Assembly: GCF_014197915.1 (NCBI RefSeq)
Contig: NZ_JACIGK010000005.1
Coordinates: forward strand, 62,001-126,000
Source of the DNA: Roseospira visakhapatnamensis
GTDB taxonomy: Bacteria > Pseudomonadota > Alphaproteobacteria > Rhodospirillales > Rhodospirillaceae
DNA length: 64,000 bases
Direction: 5' to 3'
Shown: positions 50,447 through 61,461 of the stretch, piece after piece
Numbering within the stretch: the stretch's first letter is position 1
Layout: every line of letters begins with the position of its first letter
Program-made: the position numbers and the translations under genes
The notes under the pieces: generated by a model
The model's database searches: none
Told to the model about the DNA's origin: nothing
Seen by the model: the letters and a program-made list of their open reading frames with translations, nothing else

Positions 50447-51236
50447 CGACGCGCGCCGGCCATGCCGGAGCCTGGTCGGGATTGGGGTCAGGGTCGGGGT
50501 TGGAGTCAGGGTTGCTGTTGGGGGTGAGGTCGGGATCCTGGTCTTGACGCGGGCCCGGGGTTCGGCGCGCCACGATCTCCTGGTTGATGATCGCCAGCAG
50601 GTCGTCCGTGTCGGTGCCGAACCGCAGCGTGATCGGCACGTTGAACACCAGCGCGTCAGGCTCCGACAGCACGGCGGCCCGCATGGTTTCCAGGGTCGTG
50701 GTCAGGCTGCGGTGCAGGCCCATCCCGGCATCGGTGGCCACCAGCCCGGCGCGCAAGCCCCACTCCAGCACGCCGCGCTTGCGGCTTCGGGAGGACGCGA
50801 CGGCCATGCGGAGCAGCAGGCGCCCGAGCCCGTCCGCGCGTGCCTGGTGATGGCTGGCGTTGCGCAGCACGAACAGCAGGTCCTTGGCGGACCAGACCTT
50901 CAGCGGCACGGTGTTGATCCACACCGGCCCGATGTCCTCCCACGGCAGCACGAGCCCCAGGTGCGCCATGTACAGGCCCTGGTCCGAAATCTCGAACACG
51001 CCGCGCCGGCCGCTCCGCGCCAGGGCGACGATCAGGATCGCGCAGCAGGTGCCGAAGAACAGCAGACCGAACAGCCCGATGAGCTGTTCCAACGCCGTGC
51101 CCTCGTTGAGCATCAGCGCACACCCCAGCAGCAGGAAGCTCCCGCCGCCCCAAAGGGCCCAATGAAACTTGGCCCCGGGGAAAAAGCGGATCGGCTGCCG
51201 CAACCCCTGGGTCCGGTACTGCTCCATGGCTGTCAT
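50430..51236 (-). CDS. Membrane protein of unknown function with PH-like region
   Basis: The 268-residue protein has two adjacent membrane helices at about 28-75 (FLLLGCALMLNEGTALEQLI, then FGLLFFGTCCAILIVALA). A soluble part follows (GVFEISDQGLYMAHLGLVLP, WEDIGPVWI) that looks like the PH-like domain of some small membrane proteins. I do not recognise the family. The last 40 residues are a Pro/Asn/Asp repeat (PNSNPDSNPDPDPNPD). The start could be 51236 or three codons later (51227). It overlaps the end of the SprA-related gene by 17 bases, tail to tail. Confidence 0.65.
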   Translation of the reverse strand: MTAMEQYRTQGLRQPIRFFPGAKFHWALWGGGSFLLLGCALMLNEGTALEQLIGLFGLLFFGTCCAILIVALARSGRRGVFEISDQGLYMAHLGLVLPWEDIGPVWINTVPLKVWSAKDLLFVLRNASHHQARADGLGRLLLRMAVASSRSRKRGVLEWGLRAGLVATDAGMGLHRSLTTTLETMRAAVLSEPDALVFNVPITLRFGTDTDDLLAIINQEIVARRTPGPRQDQDPDLTPNSNPDSNPDPDPNPDQAPAWPARVVMPPG

Positions 51237-51323
51237 GAGAGGCCCCCACCCCGTCCGTATCCGACCCGAAGTGGAGCAGACCTTTCCGGTCAAGAAAAGT
51301 CCGAAAAGACAGGGGACTTGAGC

Positions 51324-51740
51324 CTATACCGAGAAGCTCTCCCCGCAACCGCACCGACTGGTCTCGTTCGGATTGCGAAAGACGAAACCGCTGTGCATGC
51401 GGGTTTCCTCGTAATCCATCTCGGTGCCCAGCAGGAACATGATGGCCATCGGATCGATGAACACCTTGACGCCCTTGGTCTCCACCACGTCCTCGAAGGG
51501 ACGCTGTTCCTCGACGTAGTCGACCTGGTAGCGCATGCCGGAACAGCCGGACTTCTTGACACCGATGCGCACACCGACCACCGGCCGGCCGGCCTGATCC
51601 AGCAACGCGCGCACGCGCGCGGCGGCCGCCTCGGTCACGGTCAGCGGCGGCGGCCGGGCGTCATCGGGCCTGACGGTTTCGGTCCCCGCCGCTTCGGTCC
51701 CCGTTGCGATCTCGGTGTCGGTCCCCTGCGCGTCAACCAT
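51324..51740 (-). CDS. sufA: A-type iron-sulfur carrier (SufA/IscA family)
   Basis: The 138-residue protein has the A-type core from about residue 34 with the three cluster cysteines in VKKSGCSGMRYQVDY and NETSRCGCGESFSV. It carries 2Fe-2S or 4Fe-4S clusters to target enzymes. The N-terminal 30 residues are a variable Thr/Glu/Ala stretch. It is the last gene of the suf run, 163 bases after sufT, a gap with a GC-rich inverted repeat near 51795-51835 that could attenuate transcription. Confidence 0.92.
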   Translation of the reverse strand: MVDAQGTDTEIATGTEAAGTETVRPDDARPPPLTVTEAAAARVRALLDQAGRPVVGVRIGVKKSGCSGMRYQVDYVEEQRPFEDVVETKGVKVFIDPMAIMFLLGTEMDYEETRMHSGFVFRNPNETSRCGCGESFSV

Positions 51741-51903
51741 GCTCCTGGCCTTTCCTGCAAGGCTTTGCAGACGTCTGCGAGCCCCGGCCCGCCCCCCTCC
51801 CGACCTCTCCCACGAAGGGAGGCGGGGTCCGGTCGGCCCTATCCCACGATACCGCGCGTCCGCGAAAAGCCACGCCGTTCGTCCACGGCGATCGTAGCGT
51901 CTG

Positions 51904-52302
51904 TCAGTACATATCCAGTTCAACCTTGGCGACCTCGGACATGTTGGCCGGTGTCCACGGCGGGTCCCAGGTCAGGGTGACGGCGACCTCGCCGACGCCG
52001 TCCACGGCGGCCACCGCCTCGGCCACCTGGCCCGGCAGTTCGCCGGCCACCGGACAGGCCGGCGCGGTCAGGGTCATGACGATGTCCCAGTCGCCGCGAC
52101 CGCGCGGCTCGACCTCGTAGATCAGGCCCAGGTCGTAGATGTTGACCGGGATTTCCGGGTCGTGGACCGAGCGCAGGGCCTCGACCACGGCATCCTCGCC
52201 CACCGGCTCGGCCCCGTTGGTCAACGGGCTCCCGGCGTTGGCGGTGAAGCCCTCCTCGGGCGGCGGATCCATGGACGCGGGCATGGAGTAGGGCGGCATC
52301 AT
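51904..52302 (-). CDS. sufT: SufT / MIP18-family (DUF59) protein
   Basis: This 132-residue protein has a DUF59 core from about residue 36: ALRSVHDPEIPVNIYDLGLI, MTLTAPACPVAGELPGQVA and VTLTWDPPWTPANMSEVAK. The cysteine in APACPVAG is the conserved one. SufT proteins help maturation of Fe-S proteins under high demand. It lies between sufS and sufA, as usual in SUF operons. Two adjacent ATG codons start the gene. Confidence 0.93.
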   Translation of the reverse strand: MMPPYSMPASMDPPPEEGFTANAGSPLTNGAEPVGEDAVVEALRSVHDPEIPVNIYDLGLIYEVEPRGRGDWDIVMTLTAPACPVAGELPGQVAEAVAAVDGVGEVAVTLTWDPPWTPANMSEVAKVELDMY

Positions 52303-52350
52303 GGCGTCTGTTTCCCTTGATGACGGTTGTGTGTCTGATCCGTGCGGCCC

Positions 52351-53610
52351 TCAGGCCAGAATGGTCCGCGCCCGCTCCAGGGCGCCCACCAGCGCGTCCA
52401 CGTCGGCGCGCGTGCTGTACAGACCGAACGAGGCGCGAATGGTACCGGTCACCCCCAGCCGCGCCATCAGCGGCTGGGCACAGTGGTGCCCGGCCCGCAG
52501 GCACAGGCCGGAGCGGTCCAGAAGGGTGGCCAGATCGTGCGGATGGGCGCCCGTCAGGCTGAAGGAGACCACCGCCGCCTTGTGGGGCGCGGTGCCATGG
52601 ATCGTCAGGCCCTCCACCGACGCCAGCCGCTGCATGGCGTAGCGCAGCAGGTCGGCCTCGTGGGCGGCGATGGCCTCCATGCCGTGGCCCCGGACATAGT
52701 CGATGGCCGCCGCCAGGCCAACGGCCTCGACGATGGGCGGCGTGCCGGCCTCGAAGCGCGCCGGCGGCGGGGCGAAGGTGGTCGTCTCGAAGGTCACCGA
52801 CTCGATCATGTCGCCGCCGCCCTTCCAGGGCGGCATGCTCTCCAGCAGGTCCAGGCGGCCGTACAGCACGCCGATGCCCGTGGGGCCGTACAGCTTGTGG
52901 CCGGTGAAGGCGTAGAAGTCGCAGCCGATCGCCTGGACGTCCACGGCGCCGTGCACCACCGCCTGGCTGCCGTCCAGCAGCACCCGGGCACCCACCGCAT
53001 GGGCGCGGCGGGTGATCTCGGCCACCGGCAGGATGGTCCCGAGCACGTTGGAGCAATGGGCCATGGCCACCAGCTTGACCCGCTCGTCCAGCAGGCGCGC
53101 GAAGCCGGCCATGTCGAGGGTGCCGTCGTCGGTGATCGGCGCCACCCGCAGTTCGAAGCCCTTTTCGTCGCGCAACATCTGCCAGGGGACGATGTTGGCG
53201 TGATGCTCCAGTTCGGAGATCAGCACCGCGTCGCCCGGCCCCAGGTGGGTCCGCCCCCAGGTCTGGGCCACCAGGTTGATGGCGTCGGTGGCGTTGGCGG
53301 TGAAGACGATTTCGCGCGGGTCGGCGGCGTTCAGGAACCCGCGCACGGTCTCGCGCGCGGCCTCGAAGCGGCTGGTGGCCTCCTCCGACAGCCAGTAGGC
53401 CCCCCGATGCACGTTGGCGTAGCACTCGGTGTGGGCGCGCGCCATGGCGTCCAGCACCGCGCGCGGCTTCTGGGCCGAGGCGCCGGTGTCCAGGTAGACC
53501 AACGGCTTGCCGTGCATGGTCCGCGCCAGGATCGGGAAGTCCGCGCGCGCGGCCTCGGGATCGAAGACGGCGGCGGCGCGCGGCGCGGCGGTCAGGGTCG
53601 CGGTCACCAT
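52351..53610 (-). CDS. sufS: Cysteine desulfurase SufS
   Basis: This 419-residue PLP enzyme has the cofactor lysine in YAFTGHKLYGPTGIGVLYGR and the active cysteine in LCLRAGHHCAQPLMARLGVT, both as in group II desulfurases. It extracts sulfur from cysteine for Fe-S assembly. No sufE or sufU follows in the operon, so a sulfur acceptor must be elsewhere. It starts 18 bases after the sufD stop. Confidence 0.96.
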   Translation of the reverse strand: MVTATLTAAPRAAAVFDPEAARADFPILARTMHGKPLVYLDTGASAQKPRAVLDAMARAHTECYANVHRGAYWLSEEATSRFEAARETVRGFLNAADPREIVFTANATDAINLVAQTWGRTHLGPGDAVLISELEHHANIVPWQMLRDEKGFELRVAPITDDGTLDMAGFARLLDERVKLVAMAHCSNVLGTILPVAEITRRAHAVGARVLLDGSQAVVHGAVDVQAIGCDFYAFTGHKLYGPTGIGVLYGRLDLLESMPPWKGGGDMIESVTFETTTFAPPPARFEAGTPPIVEAVGLAAAIDYVRGHGMEAIAAHEADLLRYAMQRLASVEGLTIHGTAPHKAAVVSFSLTGAHPHDLATLLDRSGLCLRAGHHCAQPLMARLGVTGTIRASFGLYSTRADVDALVGALERARTILA

Positions 53611-53628
53611 GAGTCGGGCCTCCCCATC

Positions 53629-54945
53629 TCAAGCCTGCCAGGTCACGGCGTGACGGCGCGCCTGCCAGGCCCGCACCGCGTCCAGGAAGGCGTCGCGCAA
53701 GGCGCCCTCGGGCACGGCCTCGACGACATCGTCCAGGAACGCCTCCACCAGCAGGGCGCGGGCGTCGGCCTCGGTGATACCCCGGGCCATCAGGTAGAAC
53801 AACTGGTCGGCGTCCAGTTCGCCCACCGTGGCGCCGTGGCCGCATTTCACGTCGTCGGCGTAAATCTCCAGTTCCGGCTTGGTGTAGACCTCGGCGTCGC
53901 GGGACAGCACCAGGGCCTTGTGCAACTGCCCGCCGTCGCTGCGCTGAGCGTCGCGCCGCACCAGGGTCTTGCCCTGGAACACGCCGCGCCCGCCGGCATC
54001 GACCACGCCCTTGAACACCTGGTCCGAGGTGGTGTCGGCGACCGCGTGGTCCACGCGCAGCGTCGTGTCCACATGCTGGGCCTCGCGCACGCCGTAGGCG
54101 CCGCGCAAGCGGGTCTCCGCCCCCGCGCCCGCCAGCCGCACACACCCCTCGTGGCGCACCAGCCGCCCGCCCAGGGTCAGCGTGAAGGCGTCGTACGCGG
54201 CCTCGGCCCCCACCGTCACGGTGGTCAGGCCCAGATCGACGGCCTCGGCCCCGCCGTTGGCCAGGCTCAGGTGACGCAGCCGCGCCCGCTCCCCCACCAC
54301 CATGTCGGTGACCATGTTGGTCAGGGTCGGGGCCGCGCCGGGGGCCGTCACCCGGCTTTCCACCAGCGTGGCGTCGGCGCCCGCGCCCAGCACCACCAGA
54401 TGGCGGGGATGGATGTGGCGCGCGTGGTCCGGGGCCTCGGTCACCGAGATCATGTGCAGCGGCCGGTCCAGGGCCACCCCGGGCGCCACCAGCACCACCA
54501 GCCCATCGGCCATCAGCGCGGCGTTGAGCGCCCCCATGGGCGTGTCCGACAGGTCGGCGCCACGCCCCAGATACGGCGTCAGCAGGTCCGGTTCGGTCTC
54601 CAGCAGATGCGCCAGGCTGGCGACGCGCACCCCCACCGGCAGGGCGTCGGGCACGCCGACCGGCCGGCCATTGACCAGCGTGACGGTATGCGCGTCGGGC
54701 AGGTCCAGCGCGCCGCGCCCCCCCCAGTCGGACAGGCCCAGGGTGCCGTCATCGCGGACATGGTCGATTTTCCGCAAGCCCGCCAGGCTGGTGTACTTCC
54801 ACGCCTCCACCCGCACCGTGGGCAGGCCCTGGCCGCGATAGACCGAGAGCCCAGCCCGGCGCAGGTCGGCGAGCCATGCCGGCTCGTTCACGCCCAGGGT
54901 CACCTCGTCGGGGGCCAGTGGGATGAGGTCCAGTGTTTCGGTCAT
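53629..54945 (-). CDS. sufD: Fe-S assembly scaffold subunit SufD
   Basis: The 438-residue protein has the SufB/D beta-helix core and the C-terminal marks SRDAEVYTKPELEIYADDVK followed by CGHGATVGELDADQLFYLMA. The conserved histidine of the SufBCD scaffold is in CGHGA. GGAGGAGGA lies directly before the ATG. It lies between sufC (20 bases upstream) and sufS. Confidence 0.95.
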   Translation of the reverse strand: MTETLDLIPLAPDEVTLGVNEPAWLADLRRAGLSVYRGQGLPTVRVEAWKYTSLAGLRKIDHVRDDGTLGLSDWGGRGALDLPDAHTVTLVNGRPVGVPDALPVGVRVASLAHLLETEPDLLTPYLGRGADLSDTPMGALNAALMADGLVVLVAPGVALDRPLHMISVTEAPDHARHIHPRHLVVLGAGADATLVESRVTAPGAAPTLTNMVTDMVVGERARLRHLSLANGGAEAVDLGLTTVTVGAEAAYDAFTLTLGGRLVRHEGCVRLAGAGAETRLRGAYGVREAQHVDTTLRVDHAVADTTSDQVFKGVVDAGGRGVFQGKTLVRRDAQRSDGGQLHKALVLSRDAEVYTKPELEIYADDVKCGHGATVGELDADQLFYLMARGITEADARALLVEAFLDDVVEAVPEGALRDAFLDAVRAWQARRHAVTWQA

Positions 54946-54965
54946 GCCGCGTCCTCCTCCCGGGC

Positions 54966-55727
54966 TCACGCCGCCGCGCCGGCGAACTGGGCGTAACCGT
55001 GGGCCTCCAGGTCAAGGGCCAGCGCCTTGTCGCCGCTCTTGACGATCCGGCCGTCCACCAGCACGTGCACCACGTCGGGCACGATGTAATCCAGCAGGCG
55101 CTGGTAGTGGGTGATCACCAGCATGCCCCGGTCCGGACCGCGCAACGCGTTGACGCCATCGGCCACGACCCGCAGCGCGTCGATATCCAGGCCCGAGTCG
55201 GTCTCGTCCAGCAGGCACAGGCGCGGCTCCAGCATGGCCATCTGCAACACCTCGGCGCGCTTCTTCTCGCCGCCCGAGAAGCCCACGTTGACCGGCCGCT
55301 TCAGCATGTCCTCGACCACGCCCAGCGCCTTGGCGTTGGCCTTCATGCGCTTGAGGAACTCCAGCGCCTCGATCTCCGGTTCGCCGGCGGCCTTGCGCCG
55401 GGCGTTGATGGCCGTCTTCAGGAAGGTCGCGGTGGCCACCCCGGGGATCTCCACCGGGTACTGGAAGGCCAGGAACACACCCGCGCGGGCGCGCGCGTCG
55501 GCGTCCAGGGCCAGCAGGTCCTGGCCGTCGTAGGTCACCGATCCGCCGGTGACCACGAACCCGGGCCGGCCGGCGATCACATTGGACAGGGTGCTCTTGC
55601 CGGCACCGTTGGGGCCCATGACGGCATGGACCTCTCCGGGCCGGATGGTCAGGCTCACGCCCTTGAGGATGGGCTTGCCCCCGTCTTCCAGGGCGGCGTG
55701 CAGGTCGGTGATCTCCAGAAGGGCCAT
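54966..55727 (-). CDS. sufC: Fe-S assembly ATPase SufC
   Basis: This 253-residue ABC-type ATPase has Walker A GPNGAGKST, signature FSGGEKKRAEVLQMAMLEP, Walker B LCLLDETDSGLDIDAL and the switch histidine in LVITHYQR. It powers the SufBCD scaffold and has normal length. It lies 80 bases after sufB. Confidence 0.97.
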   Translation of the reverse strand: MALLEITDLHAALEDGGKPILKGVSLTIRPGEVHAVMGPNGAGKSTLSNVIAGRPGFVVTGGSVTYDGQDLLALDADARARAGVFLAFQYPVEIPGVATATFLKTAINARRKAAGEPEIEALEFLKRMKANAKALGVVEDMLKRPVNVGFSGGEKKRAEVLQMAMLEPRLCLLDETDSGLDIDALRVVADGVNALRGPDRGMLVITHYQRLLDYIVPDVVHVLVDGRIVKSGDKALALDLEAHGYAQFAGAAA

Positions 55728-55807
55728 GGCTGAAATGTCCTGTCTTGATCGCGTCGGTCGTGCGGAGTTGGGGGGAGGCGTGGGAACCGGGGCCGGCCCG
55801 GCAGGGA

Positions 55808-57262
<1,455 letters not shown>

Positions 57263-57352
57263 GGTCCAGTCCTCCGAATGCAGCCAGGGCCGTGTCCGGC
57301 CTGCGACAGGGCGGGTCATGCCCCACCCAGCCCGTGTCCTCGATATCAACCG

Positions 57353-57847
57353 TCACGCAAGCGCCGGACCAGAGTCGGCCGGCGCGGGGCGCCGGAACAC
57401 CCCGCCCGGATCGGTCGCCGGCTGCGCCCTCCAGGACGCAGGGGCCGGCCGGGCCGCCATCTCGGCCAGGGTGATCCCGGTCAGGGCCTTGCGCACCGCC
57501 GTGTTGACGCGGTTCCAATGCCCGCTCATCGGGCAGAATCCCTCGCGCTCGCACGTGTCGTCGGCATCAAGCACGCAGGCCGTGAGGGCGATAGGGCCTT
57601 CCAGGGCCTCGATCATGTCGGCGACGGCGATGCTCTCGGCCGGTCGGGCCAGCACATATCCGCCGCTGGACCCCCGCGTGGAGCGCACCAGCCCGGCGCG
57701 CACCAGGGCCTTCATGACCTTGGCCACCGTGGGCACGGGAACGCCGGTATCCGCGGCGATCTGATGCGCCGCCCGGACCTGGCCCGCGCGCGCCATGTCC
57801 AACAGAAGCACCACGGCATAGTCCGTCAGCTTGTTGATGCGAAACAT
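57353..57847 (-). CDS. sufR: Rrf2-family Fe-S regulator of the suf operon
   Basis: The 164-residue regulator begins MFRINKLTDYAVVLLLDMAR and has the Rrf2 winged helix (IAADTGVPVPTVAKVMKALV, then TRGSSGGYVLARPAESI). It has three cysteines, C-x7-C-x5-C, in TACVLDADDTCEREGFCPM, expected to hold a 2Fe-2S cluster. This fits the SUF-type IscR-like regulators that lead many suf operons and repress them when clusters are plentiful. GGGAGGG precedes the ATG at 57847. A promoter and operator-like repeat lie 150-200 bases upstream. The C-terminal 40 residues are a Pro/Ala-rich tail. Confidence 0.9.
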   Translation of the reverse strand: MFRINKLTDYAVVLLLDMARAGQVRAAHQIAADTGVPVPTVAKVMKALVRAGLVRSTRGSSGGYVLARPAESIAVADMIEALEGPIALTACVLDADDTCEREGFCPMSGHWNRVNTAVRKALTGITLAEMAARPAPASWRAQPATDPGGVFRRPAPADSGPALA

Positions 57848-57996
57848 CCGCCCTCCCGATCGGTGGACCACTGCGTCCCCATGGACTCCCCGGCGCCCCT
57901 TCCTGGACCCGCCCCGAAACGTCCCTGGCCAAACCGTCCTTGGCCCGGCGGCGCCTCCCCGCGCGGCGGGGGGGCCTCCCGGGGGGTCCCTGAAAC
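57848..57996 (-). other. Leader between the suf promoter and sufR
   Basis: This 149-base GC-rich leader has two near-identical 15-base direct repeats (AAACGTCCCTGGCC-like at 57917-57930 and AAACCGTCCTTGGCC at 57931-57945). The second can fold as GGCCAA-N7-TTGGCC. No coding potential is seen. Confidence 0.4.
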
Positions 57997-58013
57997 GGGA
58001 CCAATCCGGTCCC
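57997..58013. promoter_or_regulatory. Operator-like inverted repeat at the suf transcription start
   Basis: GGGACC (57997-58002), 5 bases, GGTCCC (58008-58013) is a perfect inverted repeat that begins three bases after the -10 element and covers the predicted first base. This is the position of a classical repressor site; the adjacent Rrf2 regulator is the obvious candidate to bind it. Confidence 0.55.
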
Positions 58014-58016
58014 AAT

Positions 58017-58045
58017 TGGATAATCAGCGTCGCGGAGGATTTCAA
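58017..58045 (-). promoter_or_regulatory. Promoter of the suf operon
   Basis: Leftward: TTGAAA (58045-58040), 17-base spacer, TATCCA (58022-58017). The predicted start is near 58010. The remaining bases up to the DUF2934 gene show no clear feature. Confidence 0.6.
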
Positions 58046-58387
58046 GGGGCTGGTGCGAGGCGAGGTCCGTCGCGCGGCGTCCTCACCGGCGGCTGTGGCC
58101 GATCGGCCATGGCGCGCCGTGCACGTGTCCCGGAACCGGAGTGAGGTCAAGTTTCCATTGCCAACACCGCCAGGGGTGCGGATAAAAACGAAACGCTCGG
58201 CGCGCGGGGTTCACCCGGTTCGCCGACCAATCGTGCTTGCCCCCGGAGCTTGGGTTACCGCGACCCGGTATTCCTGGCCTGGCGCCGACCCAATCCGATG
58301 CGTGCATTCCGTGACCATTATGGTCCCGTCCCACCGAACTCATCCACAGTCGATCCCGTCCACAGCCGATCCCGGGGAAACCGAGAC

Positions 58388-58735
58388 ATGACCATGCAGA
58401 ACGACCTGTTGGAGCGCATCCGGTCGCGCGCTTACGAACTCTGGCTGGAGGAAGGTCAACCCCTCGGCCGCGATGAAGACCACTGGGCCCGTGCCGAGGC
58501 CGAGGTTTTGGCCAACGAAGCCACGGCCGGGGCGGACAGCGCCGCGCCCAAGCCGAAAACGACCCGCCGTCGCACGACGAAGGCCGCCGACGCCACCGCC
58601 GAGGGGGACGACGCCGCCAAGCCCAAACGCACCCGGCGCACCACCAAGGCCAAGACCGAGGCGGATGCCGAAAGCGCCGACGCCACGGCAGCCAAGCCCA
58701 AGCGGACCGCGCGGCGCAAGAAGACCGAGGACTAA
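58388..58735 (+). CDS. DUF2934 protein with histone-like basic tail
   Basis: The 115-residue protein has a DUF2934 head (RIRSRAYELWLEEGQPLGRD, then EDHWARAEAEV). From residue 55 a Lys/Arg/Thr/Ala-rich tail contains three basic blocks of the type KPKTTRRRTTK, KPKRTRRTTK and KPKRTARRKK, separated by acidic-alanine spacers. The tail resembles bacterial histone-H1-like proteins and may bind DNA or polyanions. The function of DUF2934 is unknown. It lies ahead of glgB, with a 472-base gap and a hairpin between, so it is probably a separate transcript. Confidence 0.75.
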   Translation: MTMQNDLLERIRSRAYELWLEEGQPLGRDEDHWARAEAEVLANEATAGADSAAPKPKTTRRRTTKAADATAEGDDAAKPKRTRRTTKAKTEADAESADATAAKPKRTARRKKTED

Positions 58736-58756
58736 TGCACTTCGATCCAGACAAAG

Positions 58757-58779
58757 CAAAGGCGACCTTAATGCCTTTG
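58757..58779 (+). terminator. Weak hairpin after the DUF2934 gene
   Basis: CAAAGGC (58757-58763) and GCCTTTG (58773-58779) form a 7-base stem with a 9-base loop, 22 bases past the stop. No T-run follows. Confidence 0.35.
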
Positions 58780-59207
58780 TATGGACCCGTGCACCAAGGT
58801 CAAAACATGGCGCAGAGACTTTTGTTGCCGAGGCACGGGCCACGCCCCGACCGGGGCCCGTCTTGACGGCAGGCGTGCGCGGATCCACCCTACGAGACAC
58901 GGTGGACCCGCGCCTCGCGGACAACGGCGTCGACGCACAAGACCCAGGAACACGGCCGTACCCTGAACGCCCGTTGGTCGGGGGCTTGCCTCGACAGTGC
59001 GGGTGCGTCATGGTCCGGGGCCTTCGGTTCCGCAGATAACCGAGAGCAATCGCGACAGGGTCCATGAGTCGATCATGGCGATGGCCATGGCGTGGACCCC
59101 GCGATCTCCGCCCTCGGCCCCTTGTCACGCCCCGCGAGTCGGGTCCGTGTCGTCGCCGGCCCGGGACCCGACCCGCCGGCACTCCATGACCGGGAGACCG
59201 ATTGCCG
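58780..59207 (+). other. Gap before glgB
   Basis: No gene can be supported in these 428 bases. Composition is close to the genome average and no good -35/-10 pair stands out, so the glgB promoter remains unplaced. Confidence 0.4.
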
Positions 59208-61454
59208 ATGCTGACCCGTCCGACCGCCGACTCGATCGCCACGCAGGCCCATGACGTGCGCAACGCCCGGCATGGCGATCCGTTCGCTTTCCTCGGCCAA
59301 CATACCGGAACCGCCGACGGCCACGCCCGGACGGGCCGCTGTGTCCGCGTGTTCCTGCCCTGGGCCGAGGCCGTGCGGGTGATCGACCCGGAGAGCGGCG
59401 CGGACCTGGCCGAGGCCGAGCGCGCCGACGACGCCGGCCTGTTCCTGGCCGACCTGCCCGACGCCACCCAGCCGGTCCCCTACAAGCTGCGCGTCACGCA
59501 TGGCGAGACCACCGTGGACGTGTGGGATCCGTACGGCTTCCAGCCGGTGCTCGGGGAGCTGGACACCTATTTCATCGGCGAGGGCACCCATCTCAAGCTT
59601 TACGAGAAGATGGGGGCGCATGTCACGACCCTTGGGGGCGTTTCCGGCGTGGCCTTCACCGTCTGGGCCCCCAATGCGCGCCGCGTCAGCGTCGTGGGCG
59701 ACTTCAACGGCTGGGACGGCCGCGTGCATCCCATGCGCAAGCATCTCAACTGCGGGGTGTGGGAAATCTTCCTGCCCGAGGCTCAGGCCGGCAGCCGCTA
59801 CAAGTTCGAGATCGTCGGCGCCGACGGTGGCCTGCTGCCCCTGAAGTCCGATCCCTATGCCTTCTTCTGCGAGGTTCCGCCGGCCACCGCCTGCGTGGTC
59901 TACGACCTGGACGGCTTCGACTGGACCGACGCGGAGTGGATGGACACCCGCGCCCAGCGTGTCGAGCGCCGCGCGCCGATCAGCATCTACGAGGTCCACC
60001 TGGGGTCCTGGAAACGGGTGATCGACGCGGACAGCGGCGCCGAACGCCCGATGACATACCGGGAACTGGCCGACGACCTGCCCGCCTACGCGCGCGACAT
60101 GGGCTTCACGCATATCGAGCTGCTGCCGGTCAACGAGCACCCCTTTGACGGTTCCTGGGGCTATCAGCCCATCGGCCTGTTCGCGCCCACCAGCCGCTTC
60201 GGCACGCCCGACGACTTCCGCTACTTCGTGGACCGCTGCCATGCCGCCGGGGTCGGCGTCATCATCGACTGGGTGGCCGGCCACTTCCCCGAGGACGCCC
60301 ACGGCCTGGTGTGGTTCGACGGCACCCACCTCTACGAGCACGCCGACCCCCGCCAGGGCCGGCACATGGACTGGGGCACCCTGATCTACAACTACGGCCG
60401 CACCGAAGTGCGCAACTTCCTGCTGGCCAATGCCTTGTTCTGGCTGGACAAATTCCACATCGACGGGCTCCGCGTCGATGCCGTGGCGTCGATGCTGTAC
60501 CTCGACTACAGCCGCGAGGGGGACGACTGGATCCCCAACCAGTTCGGCGGCCGCGAGAACCTGGAGGCCATCGACTTCCTGCGTCGCATGAACGAACTGG
60601 TGTACGGCCATTTCCCCGGCGCCGTCACCCTGGCCGAGGAAAGCACCGCCTGGCCGATGGTGTCGCGCCCGACGTACCTGGGCGGGCTGGGCTTCGGCTA
60701 CAAGTGGAACATGGGCTGGATGAACGACACGCTGAAGTACATCAGCGAGGATCCGGTGCACCGGCGCTACCGCCACAACGACCTGACCTTCAGCCTGATC
60801 TACGCCTTCAACGAGAACTTCGTCCTGCCCCTGTCCCATGACGAGGTGGTGCACGGCAAGCGGTCCATCCTCGGCCGCATGCCGGGCGACTGCTGGCAGC
60901 AGTTCGCCAACATGCGGACCTACCTGGCCTACATGTGGACCCACCCCGGCAAGAAGCTGCTGTTCATGGGCTCGGAGTTCGCCCAGGGCCGGGAGTGGAA
61001 CTACCGCACCAGCCTGGACTGGCACCTGCTGGAGACCGCCTGGCACCGCCAGACCCAGGGGCTGGTGCGCGACCTCAATCATCTGTATCGCGATGTGCCG
61101 GCCATGCATGTGCACGACTGCGAGGGCGAGGGCTTCGCCTGGATCGATTGCAACGACCACACCCACAGCGTGCTCGCCTTCGTGCGCCGGGAAAGCGCCG
61201 ATCCGAACGCGCCGTTCCTGATCGTGGTCTGCAACTTCACGCCGGTGGTGCGCGAGACCTATCGCATCGGCGCCCCCCGCGCCGGCTGGTACACCGAAGT
61301 CCTGAACACCGACTCGGCTGACTATGGGGGCTCGGGCGTAACCAACGACCGGGTGGTGACCCTGCCGCAGGAATGCCATGGCCATTCGCAGAGCCTGTTG
61401 CTGACGTTGCCGCCGCTGGCCACCGTCATCCTCAAGCCTGATCCCGTGGAGTAG
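59208..61454 (+). CDS. glgB: 1,4-alpha-glucan branching enzyme
   Basis: This 748-residue family 13 glycosidase has N-terminal carbohydrate-binding regions ([29 protein letters not shown]). The catalytic barrel has [14 protein letters not shown], the nucleophile segment [20 protein letters not shown], the acid [13 protein letters not shown] and [14 protein letters not shown]. It adds alpha-1,6 branches to glycogen. The ATG at 59208 is normal; a TTG two codons upstream is five bases from GGGAG and cannot be excluded. glgX follows after seven bases. Confidence 0.96.
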   Translation: MLTRPTADSIATQAHDVRNARHGDPFAFLGQHTGTADGHARTGRCVRVFLPWAEAVRVIDPESGADLAEAERADDAGLFLADLPDATQPVPYKLRVTHGETTVDVWDPYGFQPVLGELDTYFIGEGTHLKLYEKMGAHVTTLGGVSGVAFTVWAPNARRVSVVGDFNGWDGRVHPMRKHLNCGVWEIFLPEAQAGSRYKFEIVGADGGLLPLKSDPYAFFCEVPPATACVVYDLDGFDWTDAEWMDTRAQRVERRAPISIYEVHLGSWKRVIDADSGAERPMTYRELADDLPAYARDMGFTHIELLPVNEHPFDGSWGYQPIGLFAPTSRFGTPDDFRYFVDRCHAAGVGVIIDWVAGHFPEDAHGLVWFDGTHLYEHADPRQGRHMDWGTLIYNYGRTEVRNFLLANALFWLDKFHIDGLRVDAVASMLYLDYSREGDDWIPNQFGGRENLEAIDFLRRMNELVYGHFPGAVTLAEESTAWPMVSRPTYLGGLGFGYKWNMGWMNDTLKYISEDPVHRRYRHNDLTFSLIYAFNENFVLPLSHDEVVHGKRSILGRMPGDCWQQFANMRTYLAYMWTHPGKKLLFMGSEFAQGREWNYRTSLDWHLLETAWHRQTQGLVRDLNHLYRDVPAMHVHDCEGEGFAWIDCNDHTHSVLAFVRRESADPNAPFLIVVCNFTPVVRETYRIGAPRAGWYTEVLNTDSADYGGSGVTNDRVVTLPQECHGHSQSLLLTLPPLATVILKPDPVE

Positions 61455-61461
61455 ACGGACC

